A stretch of 64,000 nucleotides of DNA from Gnetum montanum (GCA_015680685.1 MNCI01007588.1:148072-212071), one strand, 5' to 3'. Counted from the stretch's first letter, positions 21,171 to 32,739 are shown. Notes: generated from the letters alone by a model not told the origin. Program-made: numbers and translations.

Positions 21171-21595
21171 TTAGGGAATCATGGGAAATCATGATCATGG
21201 CCTCCGATCGTGATGCGAGCAATATCTTTTTCGGCTATGGTGACAGAAAGGAGGCATAACGCTGGCTCGGCCATAGAGCAGCCCCTGCTATTTTGACCAA
21301 TAACCTTCGGGAGGCTAGGCTAATGGACCTGTTCTTGGCCATAACCCCTGATGTTACCGCAAGTGAAATAACCCTAGTTAACTCCTTCAGTGAAGAAGCC
21401 GAGCGTCTCTACATATGCATGTGTAACGTGCGCATAAATTTTGACATCGATGCTTTGCTATTTGCTAATCTCTTCAGGGTCCCCTCCGATGGCTTTCTTA
21501 TAGAGGAAAAGTCGAAGAGAAGCACCAAATGCCAAGAAGGGATAGAGGAGTGGCGTAACGTGGCTATATTGGCCATAGTCCTTTTTTTTTTATGA
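21171..21595 (+). pseudogene. Antisense gene in element C, exon 4 with one in-frame stop
   Basis: Acceptor TATGCAG|TTAGGG after a 60-bp intron (21111-21170). The frame gives RESWEIMIMASDRDASNIFF, then a TAA at 21257-21259, then continues open to a TGA at 21593: TNNLREARLMDLFLAITPDV, TLVNSFSEEAERLYICMCNV, INFDIDALLFANLFRVPSDG, ending in a hydrophobic stretch after a T-run. A single stop in about 140 codons is far less decay than in the neighbouring pol. Function unknown. Confidence 0.55.
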
Positions 21596-21830
21596 TGAGA
21601 AAGATTAACTTTATCTAAAGTTAAGAGCGACGAAGATAACTAGTAGGGGAGTAAGAACATGAGCGTAAATGAGAACAGCTGGTGGAAGCATAAAAATAAG
21701 CCTAGGAATAAAATGATCATAGCTGGTGGATGCAAAGGTGGGATAACATGATGAAATAAAACATGTGTAAACTATACGGTAATCAGATGACCCGGTTCAT
21801 TGGCTAGCCCTGTAATTGTTTGCTGATCAC

Positions 21831-23100
21831 TTTTATTTTTGGTGATGCATAAAGACAGGGGGATTTACCACCCTTTTCCTTTGCATCACACTCCTCTTCT
21901 GGGAATGGTAGCTTGGCCCAAGTTAGGCTATCATCAGCCACTGTTTTGGCTTGTTGGAGTATTCGGACAGGGGACTGATCTTCAGACATTTCGATCTTTG
22001 ACCCTTGCTCCGTTTCTATGTTATTCACAGCCTAAGAGGTTATTTCATCACCGTGGATAACCACCTCTCCTCCTGCATAAGGCAGATAGATCTCCTGATG
22101 TATAGGTGATGAAAATGCCCTTAGTTGGGCCAACCACGACCTCCCCAGGATCAAATTAAAGCCAAGCATCTCTTCAACAACAATGAAGGTTGCGTCTGTG
22201 GGGAATTGCTCCCCTGCCACGAAGTTGATGTGCACAATGCCTTTGACTTGCACTCATGCCCCATTGAACGGCTTTAAACACAACGTGGTGGTAGGACTAA
22301 TCTAATCGATAGACCTAGCTTGTCCACTATGGGGTAGGGAATGACATTAGCGACCACCCCATCATCCACATGTACCCTCCGAATTCAGTGTTGACCAACT
22401 CGAATGGTGATGAACATGGGTGCCGTTGTCACATGACCCTTTTCTGGATCATCCTTAATGGATTCATTATGAAAGGTCAATAAGGAAGGCCCTGGTTTCT
22501 CAACCGTGAGAGGAAGCATAATGGAATGAATCATTTGTTCATCCATGGGCAGGTCTTCATCCACAAGTATGGACGTTAGCATGCGAACCATAGCCTCACG
22601 ATGCTTCTATGACGTCATGAGTAAATCATAAAGGCTCAAAGTTGTATTTTTTTTATTTTAGAGCCTGTCTGACTTGCGTAAAGGCGTCGAAGAGATCCCG
22701 CCTGTGATCTAGCTGTTTGTCACCCTTTTCCTTTTCCATTCGCCCTAGGAGACGAATTTCTTGGGGAGGAGTGATATTTGGATGAGGGTTATGCTTCTTT
22801 CTGCTAGGAGTAGATGCTTGCATTTGCGTAACTTCACCATCGTTAGAAAATGGGGCCAAGGGTACAAAGGTGAGGGGTTTAGGCTTAGGAAACCCCAACA
22901 TAAGACGATCCTTGGCCGTACTGGTTGTCTTACCTCCTTCTCCTTTTCCGTTCAATTAGGATCGGGAGCTTGACTTGGAGGTTTGCCCTTGTATAGGAAG
23001 GGCTGTCGATGGTTCTGGCACCCTGATGACGAAGGGGGCCTTAAGCATAGGCACGAGCTGGGCCACGGCTTTACCGACAGTGGGTTGTCAAGAATTTATC
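21831..23100 (-). pseudogene. Element C protease region
   Basis: Minus-strand pieces in shifted frames: 22955-22653 (linker, MEKEKGDKQLDHRRDLFDAF), 22591-22290 (...PMFITIRVGQH and VHVDDGVVANVIPYPI, where DDG stands at the protease active site) and 22253-21831 (FIVVEEMLGFNLILGRSWLA, the late retropepsin motif). The order gag, protease, intron-like block, RT agrees with Ogre-type elements. Frameshifts and stops make it inactive. Confidence 0.75.
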
Positions 23101-23129
23101 TGAGAAGGGGCTCGAAGGATAAAAGGTTG

Positions 23130-25588
23130 TCATGGAGCACCACTTGTCGATGTTGTTGAATCTGTTGTTCGGGGAGAACGAGGATGCATTCGTAGCATGA
23201 AAGGTTGCTTCAGCTGTACCTGATTATCACCCTCTGCTCCTACCACATGAATTGTGTACCCTACGTTATTTGTGTTTAATGGGTCTTGGTACACATGCAG
23301 GGCTTGATTTTTTGGGCAAGCTGGACTACTGTTGTCCAAGATCATGTCACCTTGATCGATCATGCATTGAATGTCATCTTTCAACACCCAGCAGTAATCC
23401 ATGTCATGACCGCATAATTGATGATAGTTGCATAATCGGTCTAGCCTAAAGTTCTTAGGAATGGGTGGTTCATTAGGTTGTGCCAAGGAGTGGTTCTTGA
23501 GTAACTCACAATGGTGCCTATGACATTTTAGTGCCTCCTCAGACACCACCTTGTGTTGGATGTTACCAATTCCCAATAATTGCTTCAGAAGTTCTGAAGG
23601 CTTCATAGGTAGAGTTGCGTAATTTGAGCAGTCCTTACACTCAAATTTTGGCCTCGGTTGTGGGGGTGTTTCAAGGGTGGAAGGAGCTTCTTGGTTGGTG
23701 CCACCTAAGCTAGTTGTTATCTCAGATGGCTCCACAGTAGTTTTCTTGCTGTTGTTGTTCTTTTTCTTAGCCCCTTTAGCAACTGCCTCAACTGTAGTCG
23801 TCGTGGCTTTGCCTTTGTCCTTACCCTTGCTATGGGCATTTTTGTAGGCCACATATGTCGGATCTTTACTAGCCTCCGCTACGTCTTGGATGCTTTTAGT
23901 CTGAGCAAAGGCTTGGTTGAGAGAATGAGGAGCGAGATAATACAGCTTAGACTTGATGAAGTCGTTGACCGCTCTGTTGAAGATTGCCAATAGATGGGCC
24001 TCCATGATGGGTTCGCGGATCTCGTTCAAGGTAGCGCTCCAACACTGTATAAACTTGTTTAACTCGAGCAGATCTTGTTTAACTCCCATGAGCTGGTCCA
24101 GTGTGACTTCTGGCTTCAGGTTATATTTAAAATGAGTCACAAATTGGGTTAACAGCTCTTCCAAGGTTGNAAAATGAGTCACAAATTGGGTTAACAGCTC
24201 TTCCAAGGTTGAGATCGAAGCGCGTGGAAGTGCTTGATACCAATCCAAAGCTTTACCCATTAAGGACATAGCAAAGACAAAAATTATAGTATGCGGCCAT
24301 TATTGTAGCAATAAGGACTCTGACCTAAAAGTCATAAGGTGGGCGTTGGGATCACCTTCCCCATTGTATTTTGTGAAATGGGGAAGGGGCATCTCGGGTG
24401 GCAATGACAGGACTGGGACTGTTGGGCTAATAGGATCATCATGGTAGAAATCCATGACTTGTACCATGTCATAGCCAGCAACCTTGAGATGCTTGACCTC
24501 TTCTGTAAGGGTCTGGATGAGCTGGAAGGCTTGGTCCAGACCCGTACATGACGAGGTCATTTGTGGAGCAGAAGTAGGAGCAACACTAGGTGGCGACACA
24601 AAGGCAACAGCTTGGCCGATGGTCGGTGCTATTGGGATAGTCCCTGCAGGTAGTGTTGCTTGCGGCATCCACCATCTGGTGGTTGGTGCAGATGAGGGAA
24701 CCACCATCGGGTGCGCTATTGGGAACGCTGTTTGTGTAGCCGGGGGCACGGGCAGTGGTCCTACAACTAGGTTTAGCACTTGCGGGATGTGGCCTTGAAG
24801 GTGGGGATGGTGGTGTATTTGCGTAGGATGCACAACAAGAGACATGTTGGGAGCCCACCATGCTGTGGTGGTAGGTCCTGTCGTGTGAATGGGGAGCATA
24901 GTCAGCGTTGTAGGTATCGCATGCACATGTGGTGGCACTGGCGTATGCACACGATGAGGCGAGTTAGGTAATCGTGCCTGCCAAGGAATGATCTGTGATG
25001 GACCATCACCTGGGAAGATAGTCAGAGAGAGAAAATGTAAATGCGGTGAATGCTGGACTCGATCGGTGTTAGATAACGTCAAAGGTGTGGTGACCATGAA
25101 CAACGGATTTACACGAGACATTGTGGAGGGAGGGGCCATGGTGAAATCAGCATGACTACCTCCCTCAGAGTGAGATTCTAGATCGTCTTGTCCGTCATGA
25201 AGTGTTTCATCATGGAACAAGGCCTTTAGTTCTTCTGGCGATGTCTTTGCCATCAACATTTGATCTAGGATCCACCTCTGTTGAGCTGTCAGGGGTATGA
25301 AAGTGATAGGCGTAGGAATGAGTTCCTTCTCATTGCAGTACATGAACTCATACTCTCGATTTTCCTCGAGCTCTTGTGGATACATAGGCAAGATTGCCAT
25401 TAACTTAGACAGAGGAAATTATAGCTTTCCCTACACTGAGCTTGTCTCTCAAGCTTCTTGTTTTGTAGTCTGAGGGAGTGGCATGGTCGCACCGGACTGA
25501 GTGGTTGCTCGACCATTGGAGGCATGACTTGCATGGTCCAAGGGTTCTCAAGGCTAGTGGTGTCAACAGCAGTAGTTGATGTAGTCAT
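23130..25588 (-). pseudogene. Element C Gag
   Basis: The start at 25588 (MTTSTTAVDTTSLENPW) and the main frame from 25400 (MAILPMYPQELEENREYEFM) are offset by one frame over a TAATG overlap. After a long Pro/Thr/His-rich region (25100-24600) comes the Gag core (MPLPHFTKYNGEGDPNAHLM, then MGKALDWYQALPRASISTLE) and a lysine-rich linker. The knuckle follows: CNYHQLCGHDMDYCWVLKDD, matching the Tat/Ogre type. A 1-base N at 24170 is flanked by a 41-bp duplication; the added 42 bp keep the frame open but insert 14 artificial residues (THFXTLEELL...). Confidence 0.85.
24129..24211. other. Assembly gap with duplicated 41-bp flanks
   Basis: 24129-24169 and 24171-24211 are identical, separated by one N (24170). 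This looks like an unmerged contig overlap, not biology. Confidence 0.9.
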
Positions 25589-25819
25589 TTTTTACATGAT
25601 CTAGAGATAATGATGAAAAAAGTAGATATTGGAAAGACAAAGGTGAACTAAGTTAATAATCAGGGCTTTTTATCTTGTAGGATTCCAAAGGAATCGTCGA
25701 AGCGACCAATCTGCACCACACAATTTCGTAAACAACCTCAGAGGTATTACGTTTACGTTGATTACCAATGGGTACAAATAGCTTACAAGACTACCCATAA
25801 AATACGAATCGGATATGAA

Positions 25820-25844
25820 GGCCCTCCTTCTAGTGCCAGAAAAC
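25820..25844 (-). promoter_or_regulatory. Candidate primer-binding site of element C
   Basis: On the minus strand, GTTTTC then TGGCACTAGAAGGAGGGCC follows the 5' LTR end TTACA. TGG at the start is typical because tRNAs end in CCA. I cannot assign the tRNA with confidence. Confidence 0.5.
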
Positions 25845-27233
25845 TGTAACGATGGAAAACATCAATTGCTAGAAATATCGAACAAAAGTCCATGTACACA
25901 GTTCTAATCTCGAATCCGTGCGAGGACTGTGCTGGAGAGAAAAAACGAATCCAAGGTGCCCTAGATGGTCTTGTCGATAAGACAGGGACTTATTTAATTT
26001 GTACAATGTTTGGTAATAATTGATGGCAAAATGAAGATTCTTTATAAGGCGATGCAATGTTGTTAATCCCAAAAGTAATTGAAGACAATGCAAACGATTT
26101 AGATGATATTGCCAAATCCGTATAACTAGGATGCAAGGGATCAGCTTTTTTAGAGAATACGATCACAAGATCTAGGATTTAATTTATGAAAAACAATATG
26201 TTTGATACAATGATTTCAGGTGGGATTCGGTTTGGACGAAGCACATGCCAGTAACAAGAAAGCTATGTAAATATGAAACAAGCGAGGATCAATCTACATT
26301 GATCTAGCCAATCTGGGTGCAAGGAGAGAGAATATCCAGTAGCCGATTGTTTCTGATCAAGAATTCTTGCCAATCACCTCCGACGTTCTCACAATCACTG
26401 ATTCTCTTTTGCTCTTTGGCCAACCTTGAAAGAAAAAATTTTGCCAACCCCTCTGATCTTCGTCAACTGGAGCATTTATAAGGTTAGGGTCAGGAGAAAA
26501 ACGCAGTTTAAGTGACGCGTGTCCTAAACTTATAAAATGCCATTAACTCAATGTGTTGTCGTTGAAGCTTGCGATGCTATGCTACGTAGCGTGTCGTAAA
26601 CCACCCTCGTGCGGGCTTTGGGAATAGACTGTCCTTTGATTACGCTGTAATATGCTAGAGAGCGTATTGTGGTGTATGAGCTACTGATGTCTGAATTTTG
26701 CTTGTCGTTGAATTACGCTGCATTACACTAAATTACGCATCATAGCGTAATTCAGCGTAAAATAATGAAACCACAAAAGTTGAAGTATTTTTGCCGTGCT
26801 TCCTCTATTTCTATCTCTTTTGGGGTTTTTACTACGTTGCACTACGTAAAACAGCATAATGGGCCCCTTAGCCAGGAAAGAAAACCCATTGAAACACGCA
26901 TCATGCTGTGGATCATTGCTTAGGCCTTGAGATTTTTACTGGGTTGTCGAAGTCTTGCATGTTTGCCATCCTTGATGTTGCGGTGGACTGTCTTTGATAT
27001 TACGCTGCACTACGCGGCGTTACGCTATGTTGTGTAATGCAATGTAATATGTTAAATGTTGAGATTTTGAAAGATGGAAAATTCACGAAGTGGAAGTCTT
27101 GTCACCGTGCACGCATCATTTTTTTCTATCTCTTGAAGTTCATTTATACTGTGCTGCACCTTGTCGCGACCTCCTGCTTGGGTCGCTAGATTTTGCAAAT
27201 CCATCAATGCTTCAAAAATTTTATGGTGTTTTA
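25845..27233 (-). repeat. Element C 5' LTR (right)
   Basis: 1389 bp, aligned end to end with 12616-14018. Its outer terminus on the minus strand is TAAAACACC, a TG to TA change of the expected TGAAACACC. It carries the TTACGC/GCGTAA inverted motifs near 26640-27060. Confidence 0.95.
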
Positions 27234-27238
27234 GGAAG
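27234..27238. repeat. Target-site duplication of element C, right copy
   Basis: GGAAG, matching 12611-12615. Confidence 0.95.
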
Positions 27239-28235
27239 TGTTGGCAACTTTCTATACACTAACTCATAGGGAGAGTACCCTACGAGAAGTTTCCAACTGG
27301 AGCGATAGGCCCATAGGGCATCATTAAGCTTAGTGCTCCAATCCCTCCTGTATTTGTTGATGGTTCAGGTAAGGATCTTGGTGATCTCCCTATTGGTGAC
27401 TTCAGCTTGCCAGTTGACTTGGGGGTGATAGGGAGTTGTGAATTTATGCATTACCCCTAAGCGTTGCATGAGTTTTCGAAAAGTGACACCCGTGAAGTGA
27501 GTCCCATTGTCAGAAATGAGTGTGCGTGGCACTCCAAACGTGGTAATGATTTGTTGCTAAAAAAATCATGTGGCAGTGTTGGAAGAATAGTCGATGACAA
27601 CTACTGCTTCTGCCCACTTTGTATAGTAGTCCACAGCCATGATGATGTATGCCTTTTCATTTGACAAGGGGGTGCTAGGCCCCATGAAGTCAATACCCTA
27701 GATGTCGAAGGGCTCCAGTGGCTAGATCCACTGTTGAGGTCCCTCCAACCATGCCATCATCCCACCGTCTCTTTGGCATCGTTCATAGGAGTGAGTGAAC
27801 CATTGTGCATCCTTGAAAAGTGTAGGCTAGTAATACCCTGCAAGCATGATTTTAATGGTCATTCAATGTCCAGCATAGTGGCCCCCACAAGGGCCCTCGT
27901 GAGCATCTTGAAGGACGTGCAGTGTATCATCATCAGGGACACACCATCGAACCAAGCCATCTGCGCACACCTTGTAGAGGTGGTCGTTGATTTCCATGAA
28001 GTGCTTGGCCTTATGGAGAAACTATTGTTTCTGTTGATGGTTTCACTCCTTTGGCAACTCTTGAGTTGTAAGGTAGGTGAGGATGCGGTTGAACCAAGGG
28101 GATTCCTTGGGTACTTGAGGATCAACAGCTCCTGTGAAGGGTAGTTCATTTGGAAACTGGTCGGATAAGGGCTCCTCCTCTTCTGCGTCATCCTATCGTA
28201 ATCGAGACAAGTGGTCAACAACTGCATTCTCAGTC
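27239..28235 (-). pseudogene. Element B integrase, N-terminal and catalytic part
   Basis: On the minus strand from 28235: the end of the RNase H linker, then HHCC (HEGPCGGHYAGH, later CQRDGGM), then core Asp in GIDFMGPSTPLS, Asp in LISDNGTHFTG and Glu in WQAEVTNREITK, so the DDE triad is present. The frame reaches ELVYRKLPTLP at 27239, where element C is inserted, and resumes at 12610. Stops occur, for example, after YY and QQWI. It would integrate element cDNA with 5-bp target duplications. Confidence 0.88.
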
Positions 28236-28858
28236 CCCTTTCAATCTACCATGGTAAGATCAAACTTCTAAAGAATCACTAGCCACCGAATTACGTGGGG
28301 GCTCACCGTTGGTTTGTTCATCAAGAACCAAATAGCACTATGGTCTGTGTGCACAAACACCTTGTATCCGAGCACATAGTACCGAAATTTGTCCAAGGCA
28401 AACACCAGCGCCATCAACTCCTTCTCGATGGTGGTATAGTTCAGCTGAGCACCCACAATGCTATGGCTTGCATAGTGGATATAATATGGATGTTTCTAAT
28501 CATCACATTGTGTAAGCACAGTTCCCAAGGCATAGTTGGAGGTATCCGTCATAATGTGAAAGGGTCTAGACCAATCAGGTGCCCTTAAAATTGGAGCTTC
28601 TATGAGTTTTTGTTTCAGCTCTTGGAATGCAAACTCACATTCCTTGGTCCAAATGAATGGAGTGTCCTTCTTTGTAAGTTCTACCAACGGCCAGGCGATC
28701 TTCGAGAAGTGCTCAATGAAACACCAATAGTTACCAGTGTGTCCAAGGAATGACCGAGCATCTTTGATGGTACTTGGTTGGTGGGTGATTCCATGGATGA
28801 TCCTAATATTTTTAGGGTCTACACTGATCCTTGTTGATGAGATGTGATGCCCCAGCAC
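28236..28858 (-). pseudogene. Element B RNase H and connection domain
   Basis: 28858-28496 covers the RT thumb/connection (SVDPKNIRIIHGITHQPSTI, ARSFLGHTGNYWCFIEHFSK) and the start of RNase H (IMTDTSNYALGTVLTQCDD). 28456-28236 gives YTTIEKELMALVFALDKF, KVFVHTDHSAIWFLM and KGTENAVVDHLSRL. The acidic residues Asp, Glu, Asp and Asp are present. Only one RNase H is found, as expected for Athila rather than Tat. At least one stop interrupts it (near 28493). Confidence 0.88.
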
Positions 28859-29535
28859 AATGCCCTCTTAGACCATCAAATGGCTCTTTTGCCAATGGAG
28901 CCACAGATTGATGTCCACACACCTCTTTAGAACCTGCTCTAGACAGTCCAAGGCTTGCTCAAACATGGCCCCATAGGTGGAGAAGTCATCCATGAAGAAT
29001 TCTACACCATTGCTAATTTATTGCTAGAATATGCTTAGGACAAGGCGTTGGAACGTCGTAGGAGCATTGCACAGGTCAAAGGGCATCTTCTTATATGCAA
29101 AAGTCCCCCATGAACTCGTGAAAGTTGTTTTGGCCTGGTCCTCTAGTGCTATTTGGATTTGGTTATAACCACTATAACCATCAAAGAAACTGTAGTATTG
29201 GTGTCCTACGATGGTGTCCAACACCTGGTCCACAAATGGGAGCGGGAAGTGGTCCTTGAAGGTCACCATATTGAGCAACCAGAAATCAATACAAACCCTC
29301 CACTTGCCACCTTTCTTGGGCATGATAACGAGTGGGCTAACCCATTCACTATCGGTGAAAAAATAGATGAATCCCACCTTGAGCAATTGTTCGATTTCAT
29401 ATTTTATGATCTGCTTCAATTTGGGATTCAACCATCTTTATGGCTGTCATCGTGGCCTCATGGAAGGGTCAAGGTAGATCAAATGCTAGCAGACCCTGGG
29501 ATCAACTCCGATCAGCTCAGGATATGACCATGCGA
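28859..29535 (-). pseudogene. Element B reverse transcriptase
   Basis: Minus-strand frame with WVVAFAWSYPELIGVDPRVC, LNPKLKQIIKYEIEQLLKVG, PLVIMPKKGGKWRVCIDF, FFDGYSGYNQIQIALEDQAK, GTFAYKKMPFDLCNAPTTFQ and the active site EFFMDDFSTYG (about 28985), whose Asp pair is intact. The FSTYG context after the active site is Athila-like. Several stops are at Trp, Arg or Gln positions. RT and RNase H together make the double-stranded cDNA. Confidence 0.9.
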
Positions 29536-30057
29536 ATGCAACAACCCATTTGTTTACCATCACCAGCAATTTCTTTTTCTATTCAGGAACAAGGGCAATG
29601 TTGATAATTACCAGCTTGCCATTTTGCAAGAATGCATATTCCAAGTGAGTCAGTGAAGGCTTTAGTTCCAAGGGCTCTTTTTTGAAGCTCTCAGGGATTT
29701 GTAGTGTTCCCTAGTCATCTTGGTCATCAACAGTGGAGATCTGTTGATGAACCACTTCCATCCCATCCATGCTGTTAACATAGGCTTACACTAGCCCCTC
29801 AAATAGTTCCATCCACAATGTGCTGCTAATAGGATTAGCTGTCAACCACTGGGTGCCTACTTGGTTAGTGGCTGCTGCGTACAGGCACTGTTCAATAGGT
29901 GATTTCTCGGTACACCGACTGCATGCTTGAATGGATATCTGCTTAGTGGACCATAACTACTGCACACAGTTGCACCCTAAGTCACTGTACGCGATGCATG
30001 GAACTCTTTTCTTCTCGATCTTTCCGAAAGGATTTTCCTTTGAAATTTCCAGGGACA
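29536..30057 (-). pseudogene. Element B protease-to-RT linker and protease tail
   Basis: The part next to the gap (30057-29957) reads SLEISKENPFGKIEKKRVPC, the segment that follows MGRSWLS in element A's protease. Downstream is the linker PLELKPSLTHLEYAFLQNGK that precedes RT in Athila elements. The protease core itself falls in the run of N. Confidence 0.7.
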
Positions 30058-30602
30058 NNNNNNNNNNNNNNNNNNNNNNNNNNNNNNNNNNNNNNNNNNN
30101 NNNNNNNNNNNNNNNNNNNNNNNNNNNNNNNNNNNNNNNNNNNNNNNNNNNNNNNNNNNNNNNNNNNNNNNNNNNNNNNNNNNNNNNNNNNNNNNNNNNN
30201 NNNNNNNNNNNNNNNNNNNNNNNNNNNNNNNNNNNNNNNNNNNNNNNNNNNNNNNNNNNNNNNNNNNNNNNNNNNNNNNNNNNNNNNNNNNNNNNNNNNN
30301 NNNNNNNNNNNNNNNNNNNNNNNNNNNNNNNNNNNNNNNNNNNNNNNNNNNNNNNNNNNNNNNNNNNNNNNNNNNNNNNNNNNNNNNNNNNNNNNNNNNN
30401 NNNNNNNNNNNNNNNNNNNNNNNNNNNNNNNNNNNNNNNNNNNNNNNNNNNNNNNNNNNNNNNNNNNNNNNNNNNNNNNNNNNNNNNNNNNNNNNNNNNN
30501 NNNNNNNNNNNNNNNNNNNNNNNNNNNNNNNNNNNNNNNNNNNNNNNNNNNNNNNNNNNNNNNNNNNNNNNNNNNNNNNNNNNNNNNNNNNNNNNNNNNN
30601 NN
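30058..30602. other. Assembly gap, 545 N
   Basis: A run of N inside element B, covering most of the protease and the end of Gag. The true length is unknown. Confidence 0.99.
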
Positions 30603-32448
30603 AAGAGATGTGGGTTTTCCCCCCTGGCTGATGGAGATGGATGTCGAAAATATTCAGGGGGGTGGTAGTAGCTGGGAAAGGTCGCATGACTGGAAGAGTC
30701 TCTTGGGGAGACTGGTTGCTGAACATAGTACCCATAAGGATCTGACTGCTTATAAGGGTACTTCTGCCTTGGAGGTGGCATCCCCCATGCTTGTGGTTGT
30801 TGCCACTATTCAAAGTATTCATACGGTTGGGGGGCGTTCCACTTGGATAATATCCTTGCTGTTACTGGTGGAATTGCCTAGGGTTGCCTTGTGGATAAGG
30901 CAACCTTTGAGGTATCTGCCATTGCGCCAAATGAGGATTCAAGGCATACACCCCAGACTCTTGAAGGTGTGACACCACAGAACAACATCCCTTAGGATGT
31001 TCATATTGGCATATGCCACGTTCATTGTCCTCCTTGGTGTCAAAGTCTGCAACCTACTCTGCTACAGCAACTTTTCCCTTACCCTTATGTTGGGCACGTT
31101 TAGCTCCCTTCTTCCTACGCCAATCATGGTCACTACCTTGTTCTTTGGACTCTTCTGCAATTTTTAGTACACTTTGAAATTTCTCGTCCAAAGAATCCCA
31201 TATTTTTTCCACCTTTGCCAATATTTTGAATGCAAACTTTTGTAACAGCAAAGTCTTCCGATTCACTGCTGCTTCCAATGGTGACTCATCCTCCTCATCA
31301 CAAAATCAAACCTCCCTCTTTCTAAGGGAAGGGTCCCGGTTGAATTCTTCCACACTCTCCTTTTTCCTAAGTTCTCCTTCTTCCTTGGCCACCTGCTCAA
31401 TGAGGCACTACAACTGATGGGCCCTTAGCTCCGACAATCGTCCCTTGGCATACACACCTAGGGTCTTTCGCATTTCAAAGCAGAGCCCATCAATGATGTG
31501 GTGAAGCTATGCTCGTTGAGAGTAACCATGACCAGGGCACCGATGTAACAATAAGTAATACCTGCTTATGGTAGCATCCAAGGGTTCATGATTTTCTTGT
31601 TTCCATCCTTGGATCTGCCATCTTAGATTCGCCACTCTAGAGTACGTTTGATATTTTTCATTAAAAATTTCAAGCATCGTACTCCGTCTTCTGATTGATT
31701 CTGGCTCCAAGAACTGGTACCAACTTTCAGCTTCTTTGATGAGTGTGCGAGGGAGCAGCTTCAACCGTTACCAATCATTATCAATGTTTTGCAGGGTGCA
31801 GGCATCATGGAATGCCTACAGGTGGGTCTGTGAATCATAGTTGTATCCCCCTTCAAATCTAGGGATGTTGTTCATATCAACACGCTTGATCCGACTATCC
31901 TTTATGTGCCTACTTGGAATGTGAACTATCTCTGCAATCTAGAGCATGCTCCGAGTAGCTAACAACGGCTTGTTTGAATCATAGTCCTATTGGGTACCAT
32001 GACGTCTGTGATGATTCCAGCAACCTCTCCTTTAATGTTGGCAAGCATCACATGATTAATCACGTGCTTCCTCATGTTGTCCCTTCCAAACCTATTTACC
32101 ACCATCCTTTTGCTCTAGCCTTCCCCTGTTACACTCAGAGCCTGAGTTGGAGGAAGGCGTAGGAGACGGGGTGGACGGAGAAGAAGGAGAGGCATCGCCA
32201 CCGCTCCGGCGGCAATCTCCCCATCTACCCTGATGATGGCCTCGATCATCCATCCCAACCTTGCTGCATGATCCTCCATCTCCTTGAGGATCGTGATCAC
32301 TTGGAGGTTTTTTTTGAATGATTGACTAGATGAACTGATGCCCCAGGGGAAGCTCGATTGAATGGGTATCATGAAAGATGGGATCCCCATTGTCTTGAGG
32401 CCCTTGCGAGAATAAGGGATTGCTGAATTGCTTCTCCTTTTCCACCAT
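30603..32448 (-). pseudogene. Element B Gag
   Basis: It probably starts at the ATG at 32448 (MVEKEKQFSNPLFSQGPQDN). A Ser/Pro-rich stretch follows (near 32150), then the core: NIPRFEGGYN, LPRTLIKEAESWYQFLEPES, STMLEIFNEKYQTYSRVANL and HEPLDATISRYYLLLHRCPG. A charged helix (EEGELRKKESVEEFNRDPSL), KIWDSLDEKFQSVLKIAEES and a cysteine cluster CQYEHPKGCC come next, and then a Tyr/Gln/Pro-rich tail (MPPPRQKYPYKQSDPYGYYV). The same modules occur in A, D and F. Frameshifts and stops are spread through it. Confidence 0.82.
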
Positions 32449-32720
32449 CAAAGATGCTCTTTCTGATGTAGGATGAATGTGAAATCAAGGACATATTCAT
32501 CAGGATGTTTGTACACCACCCGACATTCTTATGGCACTAGCGGTTTGAATACATCTCTCCTGTGAGAAGACATATTGGATGTTAGATGGTGCATATAATT
32601 AGCGTACCTTACTATTTACTTAAATTCGCCTAGCATGCATAAATATTTCTACCCTGGGTCTGTTCCAACGACTTAAATGATAATTTCACTAAGGTCAGAT
32701 GACGCATGTAAGACTAACAG

Positions 32721-32738
32721 TCCCCAGCAACGGTGCCA
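32721..32738 (-). promoter_or_regulatory. Primer-binding site of element B (tRNA-Asp type)
   Basis: On the minus strand TGGCACCGTTGCTGGGGA begins two bases after the 5' LTR. It matches the complement of the plant tRNA-Asp 3' end at 16 of 18 positions; both differences are transitions. tRNA-Asp priming is usual for Athila elements. Confidence 0.85.
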
Positions 32739-32739
32739 A

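Larger units (their letters stand above)
19063..21830 (-). other. Intron-like block between protease and RT of element C
   Basis: On the minus strand the protease frame reads ...YASPKIK then AAA|GTGATC (donor GT at 21830-21829). The RT frame begins after TTTTTTAACATTTTTGCAG|GGT (AG at 19064-19063), with an upstream pyrimidine tract and a TTTTAAC branch-like site. Both junctions are phase 0, so removing 2768 bp would fuse protease to RT. Known Ogre elements carry an intron at this place, usually a few hundred bp. The acceptor is strong, the donor only moderate. The block carries the opposite-strand gene at 19600-21595. Confidence 0.5.
12616..27233 (-). mobile_element. Element C: Tat/Ogre-type Ty3/gypsy retrotransposon inserted in element B integrase
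   Basis: LTRs of 1403 and 1389 bp are flanked by TSD GGAAG. The minus-strand order is LTR, gag, protease, a 2.77-kb intron-like block holding an antisense gene, RT, two RNase H domains, integrase, a 32-33-bp degenerate tandem repeat, polypurine tract, LTR. Tat/Ogre identity rests on the Gag knuckle context (CNYHQLCGHDMDYCWVLKDD), on an extra archaeal-type RNase H after the usual one, and on an intron-like break between protease and RT, a known Ogre trait. Total 14.6 kb. All coding parts carry stops. Confidence 0.92.

Noticed and set aside
24484-24971. Plus-strand ORFs rich in Gly and Val
   Set aside because: Antisense of the Pro/Thr/His-rich part of element C Gag.
29931-30972. Long ORFs across 30058-30602
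   Set aside because: They are open only because the run of N contains no stops.
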